A stretch of DNA of 7,012 nt from CBDVAK01 sp965371945 (GTDB lineage Bacteria > Pseudomonadota > Gammaproteobacteria > Competibacterales > JAHEDQ01). The translations under genes were made by a program, and so were the position numbers. The stretch is taken from positions 1 through 7,012 of the forward strand of contig CBDVAK010000185.1 of NCBI GenBank assembly GCA_965371945.1, given 5' to 3'. Of the stretch, positions 1-4,616 are shown piece after piece. Below the pieces are notes generated by a model. It ran no database searches. It was not told where the DNA came from and worked only from the letters and a program-made list of their open reading frames with translations. Position 1 is the first letter of the stretch. The number at the start of each line of letters is the position of its first letter.

Positions 1-33
1 TGAAATCCGTATCACTGCTGACAGTTGGGGCAT
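1..33 (-). CDS. Possible start of a riboswitch-controlled gene, cut by the window edge
   Basis: An ATG at 33-31 on the minus strand opens a frame with no stop up to the edge, reading MPQLSAVIRIS. A weak GGA (44-42) lies 8 bases upstream. It sits 61 bases beyond the c-di-GMP-I aptamer and directly after the second hairpin of the expression platform, where the regulated gene should begin. Eleven codons are too few to assign a family, and the true start may lie outside the window. The call rests on context only. Confidence 0.2.
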   Translation of the reverse strand, partial: MPQLSAVIRIS

Positions 34-44
34 GCACACAGTCC

Positions 45-91
45 GCGCGTCCATCCGGGACGCGCTTCCGGTCTGCCTTTGCGGCAGCCGG
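45..91 (-). promoter_or_regulatory. Riboswitch expression platform: two tandem hairpins
   Basis: Downstream of the aptamer the minus strand can form two hairpins. The first pairs CCGGCTGCC (91-83) with GGCAGACCGG (77-68): 9 base pairs, one bulged A and a GCAAA loop. The second pairs GCGCGTCC (65-58) with GGACGCGC (52-45): 8 perfect pairs and a 5-base loop. Neither is followed by a T-run, so a classic intrinsic terminator is not evident. Control of translation, or of Rho access, is more likely. AGACCGG (74-68) in the first hairpin is also a perfect 7-base complement of CCGGTCT (139-133) inside the aptamer, which offers a way to exchange folds. The pairings are seen directly; the switching is inferred. 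Confidence 0.5.
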
Positions 92-94
92 TCA

Positions 95-185
95 GACTAG
101 CGGTCCCGCTGTCATAGAGCATGAGGCTCCTTAGACCGGTGACTTTGCGTCCCGGGGCTTTCGCCCTGGGTTGCCCTTGTTAGTC
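95..185 (-). promoter_or_regulatory. Cyclic di-GMP-I (GEMM-I) riboswitch aptamer
   Basis: Read on the minus strand, this 91-base stretch matches the c-di-GMP-I aptamer in order and spacing. The closing stem is GACTA (185-181) with TAGTC (99-95). Then comes the conserved AAGGGCAACCC segment and a stem CCCAGGGC/GCCCCGGG capped by a GAAA tetraloop. The hallmark GACGCAAAGTCACCGGTCTAA follows at about 151-131. A short GAGC/GCTC hairpin and the TATGACAGCGGGACCG block complete the aptamer. The Vibrio Vc2 aptamer has the same GGGCAAACC, GAAA, GACGCAAAGCC and CCTAA elements. GEMM-I RNAs bind c-di-GMP in the 5' leader of genes for motility, surface structures, exopolysaccharide or c-di-GMP metabolism. 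The orientation places the controlled gene to the left, outside the window. Confidence 0.92.
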
Positions 186-191
186 GATGGA

Positions 192-248
192 ACGCAGGCT
201 ACCGGGAGTAGCTACCGGCAACGATCGGTGCTCGCCAGAGTCCTGCGT
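192..248 (-). other. Possible structured RNA (three-way junction) upstream of the riboswitch
   Basis: An outer stem pairs 192-198 (ACGCAGG on the plus strand) with 242-248, perfect over 7 pairs. It encloses a hairpin GCTAC/GTAGC (198-202 with 208-212; base 198 is shared with the outer stem). A second inner stem pairs 217-221 with 232-236. That inner stem is closed by a G-U pair when read on the minus strand but has an A-C mismatch on the plus strand. This favours a minus-strand RNA, the same direction as the riboswitch 7 bases further on. It matches no RNA family I recognise. It could be part of the riboswitch leader, a separate small RNA, or chance pairing in GC-rich DNA. Confidence 0.35.
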
Positions 249-282
249 AGGAAGAATCTTAAAGAGGAGTAGGTGTGCCGGT

Positions 283-329
283 GAGTCCTGCACGGGCGTG
301 TGGTTCGCGGGGTGTACTACACAGGACTC
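283..329. repeat. 8-bp perfect inverted repeat, with a third copy of one arm
   Basis: GAGTCCTG at 283-290 pairs perfectly with CAGGACTC at 322-329 around a 31-base spacer. A further GAGTCCTG lies at 238-245, overlapping the neighbouring three-way junction, so the right arm could pair with either copy. Within the spacer, GTGTACTACAC (312-322) is a separate palindrome with a single central base, more like a protein-binding site than an RNA hairpin. Function is unknown. Confidence 0.4.
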
Positions 330-377
330 GTCTGCCTGCGCCCTGCACATCGAATCGCGTGGGGCGTGATCAGACAT

Positions 378-431
378 CCTTCCAGCCGAGCCGATGCCGC
401 AGCATGGCGGGCAATGCTGCCGGCTGGAAGG
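378..431 (-). terminator. Long hairpin just downstream of the H-NS gene, terminator-like
   Basis: CCTTCCAGCCG (378-388) and CGGCTGGAAGG (421-431) form 11 perfect pairs. Inside, GCAGCAT (399-405) and ATGCTGC (414-420) add 7 perfect pairs with an 8-base loop. A 10-base bulge lies on one side. The structure begins 14 bases after the stop codon of the minus-strand H-NS gene, the usual place for a 3' end or mRNA-stabilising element. The T-run of a standard Rho-independent terminator is missing on the minus strand. It may therefore protect the 3' end from exonucleases rather than terminate. A REP-like element is an alternative, but no second copy is in the window. Confidence 0.45.
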
Positions 432-445
432 AGTGGTATTGGTGT

Positions 446-775
446 CTACTTGATCAGGAAAGTTTCCAGCTTGGCGCCTTTTTTCTTGAGTTCGACTTCC
501 AGCCAGCGCGGCTTGCGACCGCGACCCGCCCAAGTCTGTTGCGGGTTCTTTGGGTTCCGGTACTTGGGTGCGGCTTTCTTGCGTGATGCACGCACCCGCC
601 CAGGGATCTTCATGACCTCATCGACCATGACACCGTATTCTTTGAGGATGGCCAGCGCTTTCTCGCGCGCCTCCTCGACCAGATCTTTCTGACGCTTCAG
701 CAATTCCATGCCGCAATCCTTGATCAGATCCTTGAGCTGATCCACGGAATAGGAGGAAAGGTCGTGTTTCGCCAT
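446..775 (-). CDS. hns: H-NS family nucleoid-associated DNA-binding protein
   Basis: A 109-residue H-NS/HvrA-type protein that binds AT-rich DNA, bridges or compacts it, and silences genes. Residues about 6-57 form the charged helical oligomerisation region (VDQLKDLIKD... to VDEVMK). A basic linker KKAAPKYRNPKNP spans 67-78. The C-terminal DNA-binding domain covers about 70-109 with the core TWAGRGRKPRWL at 81-92. GRGR there occupies the position of the QGR minor-groove loop in enteric H-NS. The ending LETFLIK matches the family's typical LDDFLIK tail. The ATG at 775 is chosen because family homology begins there; the frame extends 28 residues further upstream but looks unlike protein. The upstream AAAAAGGCAAAG gives a modest ribosome site. 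The gene diverges from psuK and has a strong hairpin after its stop. The symbol is by family; the exact paralogue cannot be named from sequence alone. Confidence 0.93.
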   Translation of the reverse strand: MAKHDLSSYSVDQLKDLIKDCGMELLKRQKDLVEEAREKALAILKEYGVMVDEVMKIPGRVRASRKKAAPKYRNPKNPQQTWAGRGRKPRWLEVELKKKGAKLETFLIK

Positions 776-1092
776 TACTTTGCCTTTTTGTGATTGGAAT
801 GATTCCCGGCCTGATGCCGGAAGCGATAGAATAGCGCATTGTGAAGTGTTTTTGCACACCAGGGCAACACGGCGGCATGATCCGGCTTTGATAAGGTGCG
901 TGCAATGGAGGCCGAATACTGCCGAGCCGTGGGTATATACTCTTTTTACCCAATGCCGTGCTCAAGAAAAGAGCGCCTGGAATTTTGCGGTAGGGGATTG
1001 GCGCGAATCATCATCCCTGCCGTTCATGGTTGCCCTGGTTGGATCGTTCATCGACGGCCGGGCATCCGGCTTTCCGGAGTCGCAATGAATCA
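776..1092. other. Divergent intergenic region between the H-NS gene and psuK
   Basis: This 317-base stretch should carry promoters for both directions. The clearest feature is an AT-rich island at 931-973. It contains GGGTA (931-935)/TACCC (947-951) and CTCTTTT (940-946)/AAAAGAG (967-973). TATACT (936-941) on the plus strand resembles a -10 box, but I find no good -35 at 16-18 bases, so no promoter is assigned. On the minus strand CCGGC/GCCGG (806-810 with 816-820) forms a small hairpin in the H-NS leader. I see no tRNA, no known riboswitch and no convincing small gene. Confidence 0.5.
1057..1078 (+). promoter_or_regulatory. Two mutually exclusive hairpins overlapping the psuK ribosome site
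   Basis: GCCGG (1057-1061) can pair with CCGGC (1066-1070). Alternatively TCCGG (1065-1069) can pair with CCGGA (1074-1078). The two share bases, so only one can form. The second covers most of the GGAG (1076-1079) that serves as the Shine-Dalgarno for the psuK region. The stems are short (5 pairs), so this is a suggestion of translational control rather than a firm site. Confidence 0.25.
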
Positions 1093-2052
1093 ATGTTGAC
1101 CGCTGCCCATACCGTGCTCTGCGTTGGCGGCCTCCACAGGGACAGAACCCTGCATTGCCGGCAGGACCATGTACCTGCGACCTCCAATCCAGTCGACACC
1201 GTCATCGGAGCCGGTGGAGTTGCTCGAAACGTTGCCGCCATGTTGACCTTGCTTGGCCACCGCAGTGGTGTGCTCAGTGCAGTCGGCGATGATGCGGGTG
1301 GGCAGTGGCTGATTGCCGATCTGCTGGCGCGGGGCGTCGATGCAAGTTTGGTCAACAGACTCATCGATTGCGGCACCGCGGAGTATCTCGCGATACTGGA
1401 TCGCAGCGGTGAACTGATCGCCGGGTACGCGGACATGGCGATCTACGATGCGCTTTCTCCGCGGAGCCTGGAGGGACTGGTCCACTCCATGCGGCAGTTC
1501 GACTGCTGGCTGGTTGACGCCAATCTGCGGGCCGAGACACTGAACTACCTGGCCGGGGTTGCGGCGGGTCGCATCCTGATGGCGACACCGGTATCGCCGG
1601 CAAAGAGTGCGCGTTTGCTGGGTTTGCCGGCCAGGTTCGATCTGCTGGTGCTGAACCATCGCGAAGCACGCGCCATGACCGGCCTGCGGGCCGACACTAT
1701 GAGTGGCGCGGTCGCCGCGGGTTTGTCGCTATTGTCGGGCGTGGCTCGCAAAGTAATCGTGACGCTGGGAGATCGGGGTGCGCTGTGTTTTGATGGCCGG
1801 ATCATCTGGCACGGTCAGCCACCGCACGCCGCGGTGCAAAGCGTCAACGGTGCGGGCGATGCGTTGTTTGCCGGGGCGGTCAGTGGATTGTTGCATGGAG
1901 AGTCTTTGCAGGAGGCCACCGCGAGGGGCCTGGCTTGTGCCTCCCTGAGTCTCGAGAGTACACAATCGGTGCCTGCGAAGCTTGCCGAGGGTGATTTGGC
2001 GGCGCGGCTGGCGACCGTGCGTGGAGAGAGGTTGCAAACAAATGGACGCTGA
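1093..2052 (+). CDS. psuK: Pseudouridine kinase (PfkB family)
   Basis: A 319-residue ribokinase/PfkB-family sugar kinase; E. coli PsuK is of similar length. It should phosphorylate pseudouridine with ATP to pseudouridine 5'-phosphate in the cytosol. The N-terminal strand VLCVGGLHRD (8-17) is the usual PfkB start. The first PfkB signature is GAGGVARNVAAMLTLLG (39-55). The second is VNGAGDALFAG (251-261) with catalytic Asp256 and the GAG anion hole. VTLGDRGALCF (224-233) is the nucleotide-binding strand. The substrate assignment comes from the adjacent psuG, since PfkB kinases are hard to separate by sequence. The ATG at 1093 fits the family N-terminus; GGAG at 1076-1079 is 13 bases away, rather far. 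An ATG at 1085 in another frame would make only MNQC and stops inside the psuK start. The second signature has Ser-Val-Asn where DTxGAGD is commonest. The 3' end overlaps psuG by 11 bases. Confidence 0.9.
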   Translation: MLTAAHTVLCVGGLHRDRTLHCRQDHVPATSNPVDTVIGAGGVARNVAAMLTLLGHRSGVLSAVGDDAGGQWLIADLLARGVDASLVNRLIDCGTAEYLAILDRSGELIAGYADMAIYDALSPRSLEGLVHSMRQFDCWLVDANLRAETLNYLAGVAAGRILMATPVSPAKSARLLGLPARFDLLVLNHREARAMTGLRADTMSGAVAAGLSLLSGVARKVIVTLGDRGALCFDGRIIWHGQPPHAAVQSVNGAGDALFAGAVSGLLHGESLQEATARGLACASLSLESTQSVPAKLAEGDLAARLATVRGERLQTNGR

Positions 2053-2989
2053 GCCTTATTTGCAGCTTTCGGCCCCGGTGCAAGCGGCGCTATCCGCTGG
2101 TGAAGCGGTGGTGGCATTGGAGTCCACCATTATTTCACATGGCCTGCCGTGGCCCGACAACGTCGAACTTGCTCGCAATCTCGAAGATATAGTGCGCCGG
2201 CAGGGCGCAGTGCCGGCCACCATCGCGGTACTCGGAGGACATATCGTGGTGGGTGTGGACGATCAACAGATCGAACATCTGGGACGGTCCCGAACCATAG
2301 CCAAGCTCAGCCGCCGTGACCTTGGCACGGTCGTCGCGCTGGGAGGGGACGGTGCCACCACGGTGGCCGCGACCATGATCTGTGCGGCGCTGGTGGGCAT
2401 TCGTGTGTTTGCGACCGGCGGCATCGGCGGTGTTCACCGTGACTACGACACCAGCATGGATGTTTCCGCGGATTTGACCGAACTGGCACGCACCAGGGTC
2501 GCGGTGGTCTGCAGCGGCGCCAAATCGATACTCGACCTGCCCAGAACCCTGCAGTATCTGGAAACACTGGGTGTACCGGTGATCGGCATGGCTACCGACT
2601 GGTTCCCGGCGTTTCATACCCGCAGCAGTGGTTTGTCGGTGGACCGGCGCGTGGACGACGTGCGGCAGCTGGCCGCGATACTATGCTGTCGAGAGCGAAT
2701 AGGTTTGCAAGGGGGGGAACTCATTGTCAATCCCATTCCTCGTGAGGACGAAATTCCGATTGCCGAGCTTGATGCCTGGATAGACAAGGCACTGAAGAGT
2801 GCGCATACGGCGGGGGTTCATGGCAAGGACGTGACCCCCTATTTGCTGTCCCGGCTGGCCGAATACAGTGACGGGCGTTCGGTCGCCGCCAACCTCAGTC
2901 TGGTGAGGAACAACGCAAAGGTGGCCGCCTGCCTGGCCCGTGCCTATGTTGATTGCAAAGCCCAACCGCTTGATACAGGGATGCAGTAG
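2042..2989 (+). CDS. psuG: Pseudouridine-5'-phosphate glycosidase
   Basis: A 315-residue protein (E. coli PsuG about 312) that cleaves the C-C glycosidic bond of pseudouridine 5'-phosphate to uracil and ribose 5-phosphate, using a lysine Schiff base and Mn2+. Family motifs are unbroken: VALESTIISHGLPWPDN (24-40), GRSRTIAKLSRRDL (81-94), FATGGIGGVHRD (123-134), VCSGAKSILDLPRTL (156-170) and GKDVTPYLL (261-269). Lys161 matches the catalytic Lys166 of E. coli. Glu27, Lys88, His132, Asp140 (metal) and Asn284 match the other active-site positions as I recall them. The start ATG at 2042 lies 10 bases after GGAGAGAGG (2023-2031) and inside the end of psuK, so translation is probably coupled. Together with PsuK it salvages pseudouridine released by RNA turnover or taken up. 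No pseudouridine transporter gene is visible nearby. Confidence 0.97.
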   Translation: MDAEPYLQLSAPVQAALSAGEAVVALESTIISHGLPWPDNVELARNLEDIVRRQGAVPATIAVLGGHIVVGVDDQQIEHLGRSRTIAKLSRRDLGTVVALGGDGATTVAATMICAALVGIRVFATGGIGGVHRDYDTSMDVSADLTELARTRVAVVCSGAKSILDLPRTLQYLETLGVPVIGMATDWFPAFHTRSSGLSVDRRVDDVRQLAAILCCRERIGLQGGELIVNPIPREDEIPIAELDAWIDKALKSAHTAGVHGKDVTPYLLSRLAEYSDGRSVAANLSLVRNNAKVAACLARAYVDCKAQPLDTGMQ

Positions 2990-3066
2990 ACTGTTTGTCA
3001 GACAACGATCCGCCGGCTGTCGATATCGCCGACCTGAACTGCGATGGACCCACAGCCGCGGTGTTC

Positions 3067-3090
3067 GCAGCCTGCCGGTGATGAGGCTGC
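3067..3090 (+). other. Small hairpin between psuG and gloA
   Basis: GCAGCCT (3067-3073) pairs perfectly with AGGCTGC (3084-3090) around a 10-base loop, in the 152-base gap after psuG. No T-run follows, so it is at best a weak attenuator or processing site. A second pair, CTGCGA/TCGCAG (3039-3044 with 3065-3070), competes with it. Confidence 0.25.
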
Positions 3091-3141
3091 AATCTATGGT
3101 TGCGACAGTCTATGAGCATATCCTCAACCTGGAGTCAGCCC

Positions 3142-3561
3142 GTGATTCGCTATCTGCACGCTATGATTCGAACTCGTGATCCGGAGGCGAGCGCGCGTTT
3201 CTACACCGACGGCCTGGGATTGCGGGAACTGCGCAAGAATGACTATGAAGACGGTCGCTTCAGTCTTTATTACTATGGTGAGGACGACCAGGCCCCACAG
3301 GTGGAACTGACCCACAATTGGGATGATCGCGATTATACGAATGGGGACCAGTTCGGGCATCTCGCGTTTCGCACCGACGACATCTACAAGTTGTGTCAGC
3401 ATCTGATGGACATGGGGGTCGCCATACTCAGACCACCCCGGGACGGGCACATGGCATTCGTCAAGGACCCCAACGGAATCTCGATCGAGCTGCTGCAGGC
3501 GGGAGAGGCGTTGCCGCCGCAGGCGCCGTGGTCGCAGATGGAGAACCAGGGCAGTTGGTGA
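3142..3561 (+). CDS. gloA: Lactoylglutathione lyase (glyoxalase I)
   Basis: A 139-residue VOC-superfamily protein close in length and pattern to E. coli GlxI (135). It isomerises the hemithioacetal of methylglyoxal and glutathione to S-lactoylglutathione. The two beta-alpha-beta-beta-beta modules are visible: RYLHAMIRTRDPEASARFYTDGLGL first, then FGHLAFRTDDI and FVKDPNGISIELLQ. The four metal ligands of GlxI (His5, Glu56, His74, Glu122) correspond to His6, Glu55, His73 and Glu116. The length resembles the short Ni2+/Co2+-dependent class, though metal preference is an inference. The GTG at 3142 is chosen for GGAG (3131-3134) 7 bases upstream. The next ATG (3163) would remove His6. An in-frame ATG at 3112 is possible but has no ribosome site. 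The last 20 residues are a Pro/Gln/Trp-containing tail. No partner glyoxalase II is in the window. Confidence 0.93.
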   Translation: MIRYLHAMIRTRDPEASARFYTDGLGLRELRKNDYEDGRFSLYYYGEDDQAPQVELTHNWDDRDYTNGDQFGHLAFRTDDIYKLCQHLMDMGVAILRPPRDGHMAFVKDPNGISIELLQAGEALPPQAPWSQMENQGSW

Positions 3562-3639
3562 CTGGGAGCCGTGGCAGTGTCTGGAACCGCGTCGGAGTTC
3601 GGGTGTCTCATCTGGTGTTCAGTCTGGAGGGAGAGTTTG

Positions 3640-4065
3640 ATGGGTGACAGGAAGCGGAGTTTGCTGCGGCACATGGTGCTGACAACAGTCATGTTGTTGC
3701 TGTCGGCGGGTATGGCTCAGGCGCAGTCGTCGTTCGGTAGTCCGGGTGGCGGATTCGGGTCCGCGGGCTCGGTTGGTGGCGCCTACGGTGGTGGTGGTGG
3801 CGTCGGTGGATTCGGCAGCCCGGGATCCATGAATTCCTGGCAAGGGAGCGCGACGGTTGTGCCGGAAGCTGGCGGTGGGCTGTCGGTGTACGATCACAGC
3901 GGCCGCACCACCGCCCCGGGCGCGACCCAAAGCGGTATTATTCATCACCGTGACGGCACTACATCGACGGTACTGCAAGACAGCCAGGGCACCGTGATCA
4001 CCGGGCCCAACGGCGTCAGCCGGGCGCTTGCCGACCCGGCTGCCAGCACGCAGAAATCGCCTTAG
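3640..4065 (+). CDS. Small secreted Gly-rich protein of unknown function
   Basis: A 141-residue protein that I do not recognise. It opens with a clear Sec signal peptide: basic MGDRKRSLLRH, a hydrophobic core MVLTTVMLLLSAGM and the AQA site at 26-28, giving a mature protein from Gln29. Residues about 32-63 are almost wholly Gly/Ser with Phe, Tyr and Pro, and repeat FGSPG (32-36 and 58-62). This resembles low-complexity or surface-structural segments. The C-terminal half contains short D/N-G turns (YDHSGRTT, HHRDGTTST, DSQGTVITGPNG) spaced like beta-hairpin repeats. There is no cysteine, so it is not a lipoprotein. The start ATG is supported by GGAGGGAGAG (3626-3635). The next gene, encoding a metal-binding protein, begins 11 bases after the stop, so the two are probably co-transcribed. 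A periplasmic or surface role is inferred. Confidence 0.8.
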   Translation: MGDRKRSLLRHMVLTTVMLLLSAGMAQAQSSFGSPGGGFGSAGSVGGAYGGGGGVGGFGSPGSMNSWQGSATVVPEAGGGLSVYDHSGRTTAPGATQSGIIHHRDGTTSTVLQDSQGTVITGPNGVSRALADPAASTQKSP

Positions 4066-4076
4066 GGAGTTTTGAT

Positions 4077-4289
4077 ATGTCGACGGAAACAAAGCTGGAT
4101 GTAAAAGGCATGACTTGTGCGCATTGTGTCAAAGCAGTGCGTGAGGCGCTGCTTGCCGTGCCTGGCGTCGATGGGGCCGATGTGGATCTGGAGGGCGCCA
4201 GTGCCACGGTGACTGGCTCTGCCGCTGACGCAGCAATGCTGGCGGCAGTCGAGAAAGCGGGTTATGAGATCACCAAAGCGGCTGTTTGA
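4077..4289 (+). CDS. Heavy-metal-associated (HMA) domain protein, CopZ/MerP-like
   Basis: A 70-residue single-domain protein with the beta-alpha-beta-beta-alpha-beta HMA fold. The metal site GMTCAHC lies at 11-17, with Cys14 and Cys17. AVPGVDGADVDLEGASATVTG (27-47) gives the two central strands and AAVEKAGYEITKA (56-68) the last helix and strand. No signal peptide is present, so it acts in the cytosol, probably as a Cu(I) or similar soft-metal chaperone. Partners would normally be a P1B ATPase or regulator, neither of which is in the window. The start ATG is supported by AGGGAG (4064-4069), which overlaps the stop of the preceding gene and suggests translational coupling. The specific metal cannot be read from the sequence. 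Confidence 0.93.
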   Translation: MSTETKLDVKGMTCAHCVKAVREALLAVPGVDGADVDLEGASATVTGSAADAAMLAAVEKAGYEITKAAV

Positions 4290-4616
4290 AGGCGAGCAAG
4301 GGTACTCCAGTGTCCGGAGGGTGATCGAGTTTCCGCAACGATGACCAAGCCATTTTCTCACCAGTGTGCGTGAGAGAGGTGATCCGCCGTCGGGGCCGGA
4401 CTGGTGGGCGCCGGACGGTTTAAGCTCGATTCTTGTGGTCCGGATATTGCTCATGGCCCTGGGTCAGGTCAAAGGAACGACCCAGCCGGGAGCAGAGCAC
4501 TGTCACACTTCAGGGAAGATGCCACTGATTTGTCCATCCCGGGTATCCGCGGCCCCATGCGCTGGATCGCGCACCTGCGCGAGGTGTCTCCGGCTCGGCG
4601 GTCCGCGGATGACCCG
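4290..4616 (+). other. Leader region upstream of the GGDEF-EAL gene
   Basis: These 327 bases hold no convincing gene, although the long reading frame is open from 4404. Two hairpins are visible: TCTCAC/GTGAGA (4356-4361 with 4370-4375) and CTGGGTC/GACCCAG (4459-4465 with 4479-4485), the latter perfect over 7 pairs with a 13-base loop. No c-di-GMP aptamer signature (GACGCAAAG or its complement) occurs here. If translation starts at the ATG at 4557, the last 60 bases are coding. No strong promoter was found. Confidence 0.45.

Noticed and set aside
180..533. Minus-strand 117-residue frame across the left structured region
   Set aside because: It overlaps the end of the H-NS gene in another frame, covers strong hairpins, and its translation shows no domain or protein-like composition.
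275..586. Plus-strand frame starting at GTG 274 or nearby after AAAGAGGAG, which looks like a good ribosome site
   Set aside because: It runs antisense through the H-NS gene and the long hairpin; the product is Arg/Cys/Trp-rich with no recognisable pattern.
446..859. Longer H-NS product with 28 extra N-terminal residues
   Set aside because: The extension starts at a non-ATG codon and is unlike the family; homology and a usable ribosome site favour ATG 775.
889..941. Sigma-70 promoter for psuK using TTGATA (889-894) and TATACT (936-941)
   Set aside because: The two hexamers are 41 bases apart, and no matching partner lies at 16-18 bases from either.
1030..1092. N-terminal extension of psuK from TTG 1030
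   Set aside because: The residues MPWLDRSSTAGHPAFRSRNES do not resemble the PfkB start, and the region holds the likely ribosome site and hairpins.
4404..4616. Extension of the GGDEF-EAL protein from GTG 4404
   Set aside because: The added residues are Gly/Ser/Arg-rich with no family pattern, and the frame crosses a leader hairpin; starts at 4617 or 4557 are more plausible.
4290..4616. A second c-di-GMP riboswitch ahead of the GGDEF-EAL gene
   Set aside because: I looked for GACGCAAAG, GGGCAAACC and CTAA-type elements on both strands and found none.
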